DNA of 50,754 bases from Vermamoeba vermiformis (taxonomy: Eukaryota > Tubulinea > Echinamoebida), in the NCBI GenBank assembly GCA_045837725.1, contig JBEWZL010000082.1, positions 1 to 50,754 of the forward strand, written 5' to 3'. Shown piece after piece: positions 9,890 to 21,639 of the stretch. The notes below the pieces were generated by a model that was not told the origin of the DNA, made no database searches, and saw nothing but the letters and a program-made list of their open reading frames with translations. Positions within the stretch are counted from its first letter, which is position 1. Each line of letters begins with the position of its first letter. The position numbers and the translations under genes were made by a program.

Positions 9890-11071
9890 ATGGATGAGAA
9901 AATTGAGCAAACGGAGGTGGAAGATACCGTTGAATATGAGATCGGCTCCTATTACGGAATGAACGAGGGCACGATCGATTTTTTGGATTTGCCCATTGAC
10001 GTAGTATATATTTTGTTCGACCGATTTGATAAAATTGATTTAATGGCGTAAGTTACAAGCATAATAGAATTTAAATACTAAAAATTTTAGCCGTTTGATT
10101 AAATCGTTCATAGAGTGCGAACGGTTTGCCGCGGATGGAACGCCACGTACTGGACCATCTTTACGTCATTCAACTGGCGCATGTTTCCTAAAGAAAAATT
10201 CGACGGTCAAATGCTCTATTCACTCGCTAAACGGCTTGGTAGCTTGAAGCGAGTGGATCTGTCCAACTGCGAACTAATCCCGACAGCCACTATTATCGAC
10301 GCATTGTCCGCAGTGCCAGGTCTCACGGACCTCAATTTGTCAGGCACTCAAGTCAACAGCCCTGAAATGGTCCGTGTGTTGGATCAACTGCCGCGCATCC
10401 GTCGACTGAATCTGTCGTACACTGCGATCAATGACCGCGTTGTGTCCAAGATTTGCAACTTATATGGCTCAACCTTGCGCGAGCTTCGCATTGACAGCTG
10501 TCAAGTGCTGCTCGACAACTCGTCTCTGTCGCAGTTGAAGAAACTCGAGATCTTGTCATTGAGACAGTGCCGCAAAATTAAACCAGAAGCACTGGAGAAC
10601 ATTAAAAATATGACTAAATTGCAAGAGCTGCGATTAGTGAACAATTCCAATATCAGTTCACAGCTGTTGAGCCAACTTCTTGCCTCGTTGCAACAGCTCC
10701 AGATCTTGGAACTCGGATTTTACGACTTAACGCTCCAACTTCTCGACGCAATATTGGACCGAAGACCACTCGATTCATTCACTTTTCATCAGTTGTATAA
10801 AGTAGATAACGACACGATCCTGCGCATTCTCGAGAAGATTAAGAACTACACGCACAAAGGCAGGTTTTTTCTTAGCTCTAAGGGTAAAACAAAGTAACTT
10901 ACGGTGATTTAACTAGGGATGACTATGGATCCAAACGCCATTCAACAACTGGTGCAAAATCTTCCTCCCAATCTGCAATACGTTCATTTTGAAGGCACGG
11001 ACGGCTATCGTGAACTGTCCTTTACAATTAGCCCTGGCACAGAAAACGAATACCGCTGCCAGTGGCATTAA
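9890..11071 (+). CDS. F-box and leucine-rich-repeat protein
   Basis: Exons 9890-10047, 10114-10859 and 10917-11071 give 352 aa. After an acidic N-terminus comes an F-box (LDLPIDVVYILFDRF ... VCRGW, residues about 40-85), then six or more LRRs of the 25-26-residue cysteine-containing type (LKRVDLSNCELI, LTDLNLSGTQV, IRRLNLSYTAI, LRELRIDSCQV, LEILSLRQCRKI, LQELRLVNN). F-box/LRR proteins are substrate receptors of SCF (Skp1-Cullin-F-box) ubiquitin ligases, with the LRRs holding the target. The second intron only keeps the frame with a GC donor (10860-10916, 57 nt); without it the protein stops at 10897, 39 residues sooner than in the spliced form. The third exon reads like one more LRR-type repeat, which favours splicing. 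Confidence 0.85.
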
Positions 11072-11242
11072 ATCACAGAAACGCTCGTCTGAATTCAAAC
11101 GGCCTTAAAAGATTAAGATGCCGTTCTGGAAGCTAATATGCAACCTGTTCGACGACTATGGAATTCCAATCGAAGATAAATATTTTTTTATGTAGTACTA
11201 CAACTGCACCTTAAGTGATCCTTATGTGCCAATAATTAACAT

Positions 11243-11460
11243 AAATAGTTCCGAATCCGTACCAAAAACATTGCTTATTCAGAGGTGAATACGAACTTCA
11301 AGTAGATCTCTCCTTGAGCCTTATTGCCGTCCTTCTTATCCTTCAATGCAAAAGGCATGATGACCTCGCCCTTCTCGACGACCAAAGTGAGGATCTCGCT
11401 CAAAGTCCAGTGGATCTGACCCAAAAAGTCATCGGTGATCTTGTCCTTGTCCCACACTTC
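11243..11460. repeat. Near-identical 3' tract shared with the paralogue (copy A)
   Basis: Covers the last 60 or so codons of the C2 domain and about 30 bp of 3' flank. It aligns without gaps to 13970-14187 with roughly a dozen differences in 218 bp, while the rest of the two genes is far more diverged. Confidence 0.85.
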
Positions 11461-13667
11461 GACTTTAACCACTTTATCAGGATTGTAGCTACTTTTCGTG
11501 ACGACTAACAGTTCTTCCCAGACAGGGTTCAAGTTCTTTTTGATCACTTTGCTCTTGGCTTTGCAGTACTGCTTGTCCATAGCGCTGTCGCATAGTGACA
11601 ATACTACGTAAGGGTCTGAAAATCCGTTGCTATCTGCTGCTGCTAGATTGGTGGCTTTTTCTACAAAGACGCGAACGCCGTTCTTTTTCAATGCATTCAG
11701 AAACGGTTTACGAAGGGCGCGGTACTTCTCTTGCTCTAAAATAAATCGCATCTTAATGGCATTTCCAAATATGGCACGTGAGGATCGATCCTACCCATTT
11801 CTTTGCCGGTCTTGAAGTCCCAACCAACCACCGAGTACTTCAACGGATTCAATTTCCAATCAAACCAGCAGCTTAAAGTAGTCTCTGTAGCGCCAGCAGA
11901 GAGCGAGACTTGAGCACGACAAATGTCTTCTGCGTTCTTATCGCCGACTTGGATGTCGAACTTGATTTGGTCGGGAGACGATGAGCGGAACTGCTCGCTC
12001 AATTGTTTATGAGCTGAGTTAAGCTCGGAAGTCAAACTCGAGTCAACAAGATCCCTAATTCAACGTTAAGTACTGAGCTATTTAAAGTTCATGCTTTGTT
12101 TTTTGGCGTACTTAGCATCCTGGAGTTTGCTTGTTTGAAGAAGACCGAGCAAACATTTCTTCGTTTTGGCAACGAGTGCTTCTTTCACAACGGCGGGGTC
12201 TACTTCAATGATATGCGTTGCGGAATCAGGCTTGACATTGAACTGAACCAAGATGCCAGAGATCCACCTGAACTCGTACAACATATTGAACTTCTCGTAA
12301 GCCAAACGACCGTCGACTTCCACTGACTTCATGTTGTTGGCCATGATCTCTAGAGTTTCAGTTGCTTTTTTCAAAGATTCCTCGATAGTTTCTGCGTACG
12401 TTGTTAGCAGCTAATCTTGTTTGACACGTGTCATTTTTTTCGTACCAGTCATAGACCCGCCGTTCGAAAAAAATCGCTTGAATTGCATTTGAAGGACAGT
12501 AGGGTCTATTATATCCTTTAAACTGCTGTGCATAGTTGCGACAAACTTGTCCGTTTCGAAATGCACAACTTGTTCGAGTGCCTCGGAGGCCATCTTCAGA
12601 CCTATGTCACACCATTAGATATGATCTTGTCACTATAAAGCGATCATTTTTTACCATCACCCCACTGGGTATCTTTTTTGACCGACAAGATAGTAGAGCA
12701 GAAATCAAAGCCAATGATTTCGCCTGTCAACAAGAGGTCAGATCTGAAACAATTCCATTTTTGGCTGCTACCTTTCATCGGGGATGGGAACACCCAAGTA
12801 ATCGTTCCTCGACCAGTTGCAAATTCACGTTCGATTTTGAAGTTCATCACCAATCGGGAGATTCCCTCCTCTACCGAAGAAAATTATGATCTGTTGGGTG
12901 TACTATACTTGCCACTTACTTTCAGATGTTGATGCCACTTCGGGGATATTATCTGGGGTTACGGAAATGAATTTTCCGAGTTCTGATCGGTTGAGCTCTT
13001 CGTTGATCATTTGCTGTAGATCTTGCAAAGCCGATCAGATCTTCCGCAACGTCGCGCAAATCAATAGACTTACCATCCTCGCCTACTTTGCTACGAAGAC
13101 CAACATGGAAGTGAGGAAAAACTCCAGAGGGGTTACCAGAGTAAAAGGCTTGAATTACCGCTTGAGATCTCTCGACATAACTTGCCGTCTCGATTTCCTT
13201 AACAAATGCGGTAGGAGTTTTGGCAGAGTATAAGAAAAATGCCATAATCACGTCGTCAGGACCGAAAGTAACAGAGAATTCGAGAGTTCCATTAGCGAAT
13301 TCAAGTTCTCCAGATCTGATTGGATTAATTAGCAATCAATCATTAATTTATATTAGTACATAGAACAATTATTACAATGACCAAACAAAAAGTTTTGATC
13401 ACCCCAATTGAATTTCGATACGCATCTAACTTACTGAGATTTCGTTTTGCCTTGTACGACGTACGAACCAGCTGGCTTATCTGATAGTCTCTTTAGTCTT
13501 ACAAAAGGACCAAGCGCTTTGTTGATCGCACGGACAAAGTGGATCAACAGGGGCAGTTCGAACTTGGTTTTGAGCTCCGGATGGAAGATTTGGTAGACAG
13601 AGGGCACGTCGTTTTTTTGTAACGGCAATAAGAACTTGTTCTTAGCGGTCTCGGAGATATTGCCCAT
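11275..13667 (-). CDS. C2-domain protein with tandem NTF2/DUF3887-like repeats (paralogue A)
   Basis: About ten exons. Exon 1 is 13667-13435 and exon 2 starts at 13315; coding stretches continue near 12850-12770, 12730-12650, 12593-12450, 12390-12080 and 12035-11790; the C2 exon ends at 11275. It starts MGNISETAKNKFLLPLQ. Four successive alpha-plus-beta units follow, each with a helix pair (for example VYQIFHPELKTKFELP) and then strands, resembling DUF3887 or other cystatin/NTF2-like folds. The C-terminal C2 domain has calcium-binding aspartates (AADSNGFSDPYV, WDKDKITDDF), so calcium-dependent phospholipid binding is likely. No signal peptide or membrane segment, so probably cytosolic. Unlike copy B, no intron is seen inside the C2 domain. 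The fold assignment of the repeats is by pattern only; function unknown. Confidence 0.75.
12422..12433. promoter_or_regulatory. Palindrome TGACACGTGTCA, copy 2 (C2-gene intron)
   Basis: Same palindrome as at 9003-9014, embedded in the same 23-nt sequence (12417-12439). Here it lies in an intron of a minus-strand gene, so relative to transcription the flanking T-run is on the other side than in the ENPP intron. That argues against a splicing signal. Confidence 0.3.
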
Positions 13668-14001
13668 TGCTTAGGATCTGATCCGATTACGACAAACGTT
13701 GAGTGGTTGAAGCCGAAGATATTTGAGTTAATGGTGGCAGCTCGAATTCCAAATTTATAGCTGGCATGTCACATCTGTGTCAATTAAAACACGCGACCCG
13801 GCCTGATTGAATTTGTGTCACAGATTGCGTAATTTTGAAAGTGGAATTCATAAGCACTGCAAAAGGCAACAGTGTACCGATAGTGTATAGCAAAAGAATG
13901 CCTATTCGTAGTATTTTGTGATCTAAAGGATTTAATTCATAATATAACACGCTCGAATAATTTAAAAATAAATAGTTCCGAATCCGTACCAAAAAAATTT
14001 C
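13668..14001. other. Spacer between the two C2 paralogues
   Basis: 334 bp holding the upstream region of copy A and the 3' flank of copy B. No coding sequence that I can support. GATC clusters occur near 13674-13686. Confidence 0.5.
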
Positions 14002-14187
14002 TTACTCGGAGTTGAATACGAACTTCAAGTAGACCTCTCCTTGAGCCTTATTGCCGTCCTTCTTATCCTTCAATGCAAAAGGCATGATGACCTCGCCCTT
14101 CTCGACAACCAAGGTGAGGATCTCGCTCAAGGTCCAGTGGATCTGACCCAAAAAGTCGTCAATGATCTTGTCCTTGTCCCACACTTC
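13970..14187. repeat. Near-identical 3' tract shared with the paralogue (copy B)
   Basis: Partner of 11243-11460. Similarity begins in the 3' flank (AAATAGTTCCGAATCCGTACC in both) and stops abruptly after the codons for VEVWDKDK, as in a gene-conversion tract. Confidence 0.85.
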
Positions 14188-16461
14188 AACCTTGATAATA
14201 TCTGAAGCAAGGAACACGGCGCCTTTGACATTGACACCAGCATTAAGTGTCAACATTTCGTTCCATACAGGGTTCAAGTTCCTAATTACGGATAATTAAT
14301 TACTGCTGCCTGCATAAAAAATTAATGTCGCCGGCACTTACTTCTTAATGATCTTGCTCTTCGCTTTAGCAGATCGCTTGTCAGTCTGTGAGTGAAGCGA
14401 CAAGACGACATAAGGATCAGAGAAGCCGTTGCTGTCTGCGGCTTCGAGGTTGACTGCCTTCTCGAAGAACACTCTCAAGCCGTGCTTTTGCAACGCTTCC
14501 CACAAAGGAGCTCTGATTTCGTTGTACTTCTGCCACTCTGCAAACACACCAGTTAGCCTCGCTGTAGTAAATAAGGCTTGTCTTACCAATCATAGCATCG
14601 CTCATTATATCCCAGTTAGTGATGTAACCGCCTTGGAGAGGGTCCAATTGCCAATCAATCCAGCCCGAGAAACTGTCTTTGCCCAGGGCGAACTTGACGG
14701 GAACTTTCCAAACGGGGTCGTTGCTTGTCGTAACGTGAATATTGAAGGTGACTTCTTCGAGGTTCTTGGGCTTGATCTTTTCACGGATGTGCACTTGAGT
14801 CTTGTCCAAGTGTTGAATTTGTTGCTGCAAGACTGCGGGGCTGATCAATGCTCTAACAGCCAATAGATTAAGATCGGATAATTAATGATAACGCATCACA
14901 AGGCACGTACCTTGCTTCAGCAATCTTGCTCATCTCGATGATCTTGACAATGAAGAGCTTGGACTTGTTTTCAATGATCTTAGCCACAGACTCGAGGTCT
15001 TCCTTGATATGAGCAGTAGAGTCAGGGGACACGTTGAACTCGTAGATTTTGCCACTGAGCCAAGAGAATTTGTACTGCAACTTGAACTGCTCGTACGCCA
15101 AGGTACCAGTGACACTGACCATTTTGAAGCCGTTTGGTGCGTTTTCAAATGTCTCAGAGGCCTTGGCTAAGGACTCATCGACGGATTCTAGTTACCATTG
15201 ATAGTTAATATCGGCTCAAATCGATCGATCGGATGGATCTTACCGGTAGGATTGCCAGGGAAGTTACGAGTAAACAAGTGCGACAGAACGTTCGGATCAG
15301 TCTTGTCTCGCAGACTCTTCATCGTAAGATCGACGAATTTGACGGTATTCTTATCAACGACGGCTTGAAGTGCATCCTTGGACAACTTTTTACCTGAATC
15401 CGATCGGATTAGCGCTCGATCTAACGTAGAAGACGTGAGCTATTCGCTTACCTTCACCTTCCTTAGGCTCGTGCTTCATTGAGATAACATTTTTACCAAA
15501 TTCGAAGGCGATGATAGTGCCTAAATAAGTTATGTTGTCAGCAAATTTTTCCGTTATCTCAGTGCCTTGATTTTACTTACCAACCATAGATTGGAAGACC
15601 CACTTAACGGTACCGCTCATAACGGCGTTTTCACGTTCAACACGGAACTGAAGAATCAATTTGGATTCGTGATCAGCTAAAAATAAATAATTATAAAACC
15701 GTTTTCTTTAAATTTAAAACTTACATTCGTCGTACTGGGTGTCTTGGATCGCAGGAATGTTATCAGGTGCAGTCGAAATAAATCCTCCGAGCTCGTCGCG
15801 GTGCAGTTCATGGGCAATCATCGCTTTCAAAGCTGGATCGAATTTAGCAACGTAAGATATCTTATCTTTAGAAAATAAAATCATCACTTACTTGCAGTAG
15901 GCGCAATACGACGTAAGTTAGGATGGAGCTCTGCAGACACGGTTGCGTGGTCATCATGGTAAAAGGCGTCGATCACGCGCAAAGAACGCTCCACATAAGT
16001 TGCTGTCTCAATTCGCTTGAGCCAAACTTGATCGAGGTTGGGAGAAAAGAGTCTAAATGCAGTAATTTGCTCGTCCGCTCCAAAGGTTACTGAATATTCT
16101 AAAGTTCCTTTTTCGAAGATGAGCTTTCCTCCTCTATAAATTTAATTAATTACGAGCGTTCAAATTATGAAACTAATATGCTAATACACATATAAGTATA
16201 ATATCAATTTTAAGGAATAACTTACTGAGTTTTGCTTTTGCCCTTATCAGATGACCAGCCAACAGCTTTCTCAATGTTCATCGGATCCGCTTTAACGAAT
16301 GCTCCGAGGCTTTCGTTCAATGCGTGCACAAACTGGGCAAGCACTGGAAGCTCAAATCGAGCTTTGAGATCCGGATGGAAGTTGTTGTAGAAAGTGACAA
16401 CATCGTTACGTTGCAAAGGCTCCAAAAACTTGTTCTTAGTGGCTTCTCCTACGTTGCCCAT
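14002..16461 (-). CDS. C2-domain protein with tandem NTF2/DUF3887-like repeats (paralogue B)
   Basis: Tandem neighbour of copy A in the same orientation, with matching exon phases (exon 1 16461-16226, exon 2 from 16133). About 11 exons and about 640 aa. It starts MGNVGEATKNKFLEPLQRND. The four repeat units are clearer here: residues about 1-110, 115-270, 275-400 and 410-500, each ending in a hydrophobic strand pair such as SVTFGADEQITAF or KFSWLSGKIYEFNV. The C2 domain (LEAADSNGFSDPYV, WDKDKIIDDF) is split by an intron after KSKIIKK that copy A lacks. The N-terminal repeats are only moderately similar to copy A, but the last 60 residues are nearly identical. No targeting signals. Possibly a calcium-responsive lipid-binding scaffold (inference). 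Confidence 0.77.
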
Positions 16462-16933
16462 GCTTTTGTCTGTTTGGTGTTGTCGATTATTGTCTAACTG
16501 ACAATGAACAACAATTGCTATTTAAAGTCGTTATCTCCACGTGCCAGATTTTCGTTCCCATCAACTTGAAAATCGAAAACGGCAAGATAGAATTGCAAAA
16601 ACGAAGCGAATTCTTGACACGTCACCGATCGTTCGTTGATTTTTGGAGTGCGCAAAGTGGAATTCTAGATCTGTTCGTTTCTAACAGGAGGAAGCGGATC
16701 TGCTATCAATCAAAATTTATTGGTATTATACATGTAACAACAGATTAAGACAATAGAACATCGTGCTAATCGCGTGAGTATCCGAACACGCTACAAACGT
16801 TAACGGATAACGAATATCATTATTGAATAATTTTCGATTAGCACGTCTATCAATATTTAAAACAAGATTTCGCAAATATAACCAGTGATAAAAATGTACA
16901 AGGTGGAGAAAAATTGGAAGGATCTACGTTGGC
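16462..16933. other. Intergenic between C2 paralogue B and WNK
   Basis: 472 bp comprising upstream sequence of copy B and the 3' flank of the WNK gene. I see no conserved coding sequence and no RNA gene. Confidence 0.5.
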
Positions 16934-19900
16934 TTACGACTGAGGGCCTAAAGCCTGGATTTCAGACTGTTGCGGATGATCCATGGAGTGACCGTTGGGC
17001 AGATCAGATTGCGTAGTTTCAACAACGTAAGTAGTCGTAGTAGATTGTTGATGGGATCTATCCGTCAGCGAGTTTCTATCCGTTGTCACACGCGGCGAAA
17101 CAAGGCCACTGGCGCCAATATCGTTCAAGTACGAGAGCCTGTCGCTCGGGAAGAACGGCGTCACGAGATTCTTCATGACTTGGTTCTTGAGAGGGGTCTC
17201 AATAGGAACCAAAGGAGCTTTAGAATCGGGTGTTGGGTTGGTCATAACAGCGCTCGTATTGTTGGTGCTCATCGGGGTTGTGCTGTTGACTGGAGTCACG
17301 GGAGCGGAGGCAGAGACTTGAGGAGACTGCACGGACAACTGAGGAACACCAGTAGGCTGCACAACTGATATATTGGGCATTGTTTGCACGACTTGAGGGT
17401 TGGGAGGAGCAGTCACGACAGGCTGAGGCACGAAGTGTGACGGCATGCTGACGTGGGGTTGCATCGAGACACCAGCAGCCAACAGCTGTTGTTGTTGAAG
17501 CAATTGTTGTTGCTGCAATTGTTGGAGTTGTTGCAATTGAGGGTTCTGCTGTTGCAACTGAAGTTGAGCCAGCTGTTGTTGCAATTGCGCAACTTGCAAG
17601 GGCTGTTGCATCATCATCGGTTGTTGCTGAGGAACACCGAGTTGAAGCAACTGAGGATAGAGCTGCAACAAGGTTTGCAACGGGATCGTCGTGCCGTTGG
17701 GCAGAGTAACTTGCTGTTGCAATTGTAATTGAGGTGCCAAGAACAAAGCATTGAGCAAGTTCTGATCGAGCTGCACTTGAGGTTGCGGCTGCTGAACGAC
17801 TTGTTGACCGGTGTACTGTTGTGCTTGATTGGGGTCCACAACTTGCTGAGGCACTTGTACAGGTTGTTGCACTTGCACGGGTTGCTGAGTTACTTGCTGT
17901 GTGTACTGTTGCGTGGCAAACTGTTGGGCCTGGTTCGGATCAACAACTTGTTGGGGCACTTGTACAGGTTGTTGCACTTGCACAGGCTGTTGAGTCGGTT
18001 GTTGAACATAAGTCTGACTGTTGGATTGCATCATTCCACCAGGAGTCATGAGCATTCCTGGTTGAATCACTGCAGACGACCGCCGAGAACCTTCGCCTGC
18101 TGAATGGTAAGGAAGTCCCATCAGCTGTTGGGCCAATAGATTTTGATCGATAACGGGTTGTTGAGGTATTGTCATAGGTGTCTGTACAGGTAGAGGTTGG
18201 TTGATAATGGGTTGTTGGATCATGCCAGGCTGAATGACGGGCTGTGCAATTGGCTGCGCAATAACAGGCATAGACTGGATGGAAAGCTGTCCGCCAGCCG
18301 GGTTCGAGCCACGAAGCTCGGGTGTGTTAAGGCCAGATCCAGGTACTGAAGTTGGCAAAACAGGCATCGAAGTCGGTTGTCCCATAACCATAGGCTGTTG
18401 AGGAATGTTGACTTGAGGTTGCAAAACCATGCCTGCTTGCGTGGCTTGAACGGGCATCGAGGTAGGTGCCATTCCTTGATTAGAATTCATGTACGTGTGG
18501 AACGCGGATCTTGAAGTATCAGGAGATCCGACGTGACTGCCACCGTTACCAGTGCCTTGGCCAGAAAACGACGTGGAAGGAAGCATCATCGGCGGGGAGT
18601 TAGGCAAGTTCATGCCGTTCAAGGCTTCGTACATCTCAGGTGAAGTGAAGAGGCCTTCAAACCTGCGATCACCTTCCAGCATGACTGACCTGCGCTGTTT
18701 CTTGCGTTCTAGCTCTTGAAGTTCGTAGTTTTGTCGCTCTAATAATGCTTGGATTTGACCTTCTAAAACCTTTCGCTCGCTGTCGTGCTTTGATTTCAAT
18801 TCTTCTGCGATTTGGCCACTGACTTCGAGAGGGGCGATAGAACCAACTACTTGGACGGACATGCGCTTGAGAGCCTTATCGTCAATGTGAGTCATGCGAG
18901 GTGTAAGAACCTGAGCAAGGCCAGCACTCAAATGCTTTTCACGCGTCGTGAGCTCGTGTTCCGGTGAGGCGGCTGTGCCAGATTCAGCGCTGCCAGTAGG
19001 CTCTTCGGGTACAGCAGGGTTGCGAGCAGCGCTATCCAGAGCGATGTTTGGCCTTGAGGGCGAGGCTGTAATATGGAAATCTGTCTTGGAAGTCTTGCGG
19101 AAATGACGCTTGATTGTGCCTTCGCCAAGTGCACGCTTGACGCTCGCTTGTTTGCGAACCCACTCATCAACACGGTTCTGAATGTAGCTAGATACCTTGT
19201 TAGTGTGTTGTTCTGGCAGACCGAGCTCGTGGATCAATTCGATAGCGACTCCAGTAGCAGTATCAGTGAGCAAGTGGAACTCGAATTCGATATCAATAGT
19301 CTTCTCGGGTGTTGTTAATCTGAGCTTCATGGGAATAGTGAACATCGCTTCTTGCTTCTTGTCGTCGTCTCCCATGTCGGAAGCGGCGTCGTCAATGTTG
19401 TTTCTGACTTCGGTCTTGAACCGAGGAATGACAGGTTGAGAAGTCTGTCTGCGTAAGTTAGCTTGACGCTTCTTGGCCAAGCTGTCTTCAGACTCGGGCT
19501 GAAGTGTGTCCAACGAGAGGTCATCGTCAGAGTCCTCTAAGTATGTATCCAAAAGCCGTGATGGAGGCCCACTAGTGGACAGAACTGCTGTAGCAGGATT
19601 CAAGCTTGGCAGATTAGGATTCTGACTTCGGCTAATGAAGCGCGTGCGTTTGGTTTCCTTCTTTTCAGAGGTGCCAGAGCCAACACTTTGATTGCTTGTC
19701 TTTCTTGACGGAATATCGTCGAACTCATCATCGTAGGCTGTGATTGGCACGGGACTCTCGCCTCTGCTACCAGTCCTGCTGACTGTTCGGCTACGCGACG
19801 CTCTGATATCCAAATCCGCAGAGCTGTTGAAGTCATCGTCTGATGTCAAATCGTTGTCACTGTATTCAGAATCAATTCCAGAAGACGAGTTGTTTCCTCG

Positions 19901-21639
19901 AAGAGGCGGTGACATTGGCTTAGTCATAGACACAGGGCGCGAGGAACCCGAGGACCCTGATTGCTTTGGTGTGACCAAGAAGTTGGCTGAAGTTTTGTCG
20001 TCATCCGATGAAGGGCTCATTGGAGCTATGTCGGTAGCTGTAATTGTAGGATCAAAGGTCATAACTGCAGGATCTTGTTGAGCAAGCCAGGCGTCAATCT
20101 CTTCGTCAGATCGCATGTCCAACAATCTGTCATTCTTGTCGTCATCACTGCAGGTCAGGAACGGGTGTCGAAGCAATTGTGCGGCTGACTTTCTGTCACG
20201 AGGGTTTGTTAAACAGTCCAACAGGAACTGAAACACTTCAGGGTCTTTGATTCTAGCGAGTGCGCGAGGTCTTTGGCCCTATAAGAAGTACTTTAATACC
20301 TACGCTCGTGCTAGCACTTCGAAAAAATGAAATTTTCTTACCGAAGAAACTTTCTTGAAAATTGATGCTGGGTTCGAGCATTCGCTATAAGGATATTCTA
20401 GCGTGACCATCTCTAAGACTGCCATGCCAAAAGCCCAAATATCGACTTTTTCGTTGTATTTCTCTTCGTAGAACTCTGGAGCCATAAACTCGGGTGTACC
20501 AATGATACTGAGCGGGGCTTGAACTGTAGCAATGGTAGCTAAGCCCAAATCTCCGATTTTGACTTCGCCGAGCGTGCCATTAATGAAGATATTGTCGCAC
20601 TTAATATCACGATGAATAATGGGAGAGGGACGCGTGTGCAAATAATTGAGGCCTTCTAGAATTTGAATGCACCAATTTTTGATTACGCGCAGCTTCACTT
20701 TTGTCGCCTTTCGAATAAACCTACGCACGGAACATGATTAATATGATTGCAACACCGAATAATTCCACGCCAAGCTAAAAGTTGTATCGAAAATTCGCTT
20801 TGGTAAACTTTTGGTAAAAAAGTTCAGGTCTTGCAAAAAAAATTGCAATTCCCTATCGGGACCAATTTAATTTTAGTACTATAATTACAGAAATTTGAGA
20901 ATTATATTAAAGAATAAGAGTACTTACTGCCTTAAAGTGCCTGAGGTCATGCACTCTGTAATGAAATTTAATTGCAATTTTTCTTCGTCGACCCAAGAGT
21001 GGTAGAAAATGATAATATTAGGGTGATTGAGCGATTGTAGCAATTGGATCTCTTTGTAGAGCTTGTCAAGATCCACGGAACGTGATAACTTGATTTGATT
21101 CCATGCTACTTCGAGTCCTCGATCACGATCAATGGCTCGATAGACGATCTTCGAAGCGCCACGGCCAAGTTCATCATTTCCCTATTTAACGCATAGGTAT
21201 TAGTATAAAAGAATAATATAGAGAATAGTAAATGAAATTACAGTCAGAAATTACAAACAAAAATAATTTTTCATTAACGAGGCGCAATCATGCAATTATC
21301 TTGAAATTTGGCTTTGTATCGTGCAATATGCTATAATTGAGTAGTATATTATGATTTTATATCGAAGTCTTTAATAATTTAATGAATAGTCCTTCGATCG
21401 AAATTAGTGATCAAAAAAAACCGTTTGTGTAACGGGATTTGCTCTGAATATTTAAATTATATCCCTAATAAATTATATACGAACACATTTTGTCCAATTC
21501 GTGCATACTATCGATTGTACAAAGCCATTTCGATTGCTTCGTAGCAATCCAAGAATAAAAACGACTAGCTTACCCTAACATAACGACCAGTAGGGTCTGT
21601 TTCAACAACTTGGTCTTGTCCAGAATCTGACTGGGACAT
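16934..21639 (-). CDS. WNK-family (with-no-lysine) serine/threonine kinase
   Basis: Exons 21639-21574, 21181-20928, 20720-20342, 20278-16934; 1347 aa. The kinase domain covers residues about 23-290. The usual subdomain II lysine is absent: VAWN at 47-50 where other kinases have VAxK, while a lysine sits in the glycine loop (GRGASK, K33), the hallmark of WNKs. HRDIKCDN has catalytic D145, and GDLGLAT has D164 where most kinases have DFG. An OSR1-C/PF2-like domain lies near 545-610 ([22 protein letters not shown]...), usual for WNKs. A coiled-coil-like stretch of about 60 residues (near 710-770) follows, then a very long Gln-rich, Pro-rich tail (about 860-1230). WNKs sense chloride, osmotic stress or crowding and activate SPAK/OSR1 kinases. 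The first intron is long for this window (392 nt). Confidence 0.95.
17812..17998 (-). repeat. Internal tandem duplication in the WNK Gln-rich tail
   Basis: Two adjacent units of about 90 bp both encode [14 protein letters not shown] followed by VVDPNQAQQ, with few differences. This is a recent in-frame duplication within low-complexity sequence. Confidence 0.8.

Noticed and set aside
17453-18103. Leucine-rich plus-strand frames opposite the WNK tail
   Set aside because: These are the complement of CAA/CAG glutamine codons giving TTG/CTG leucines; they have no start context and no homology.
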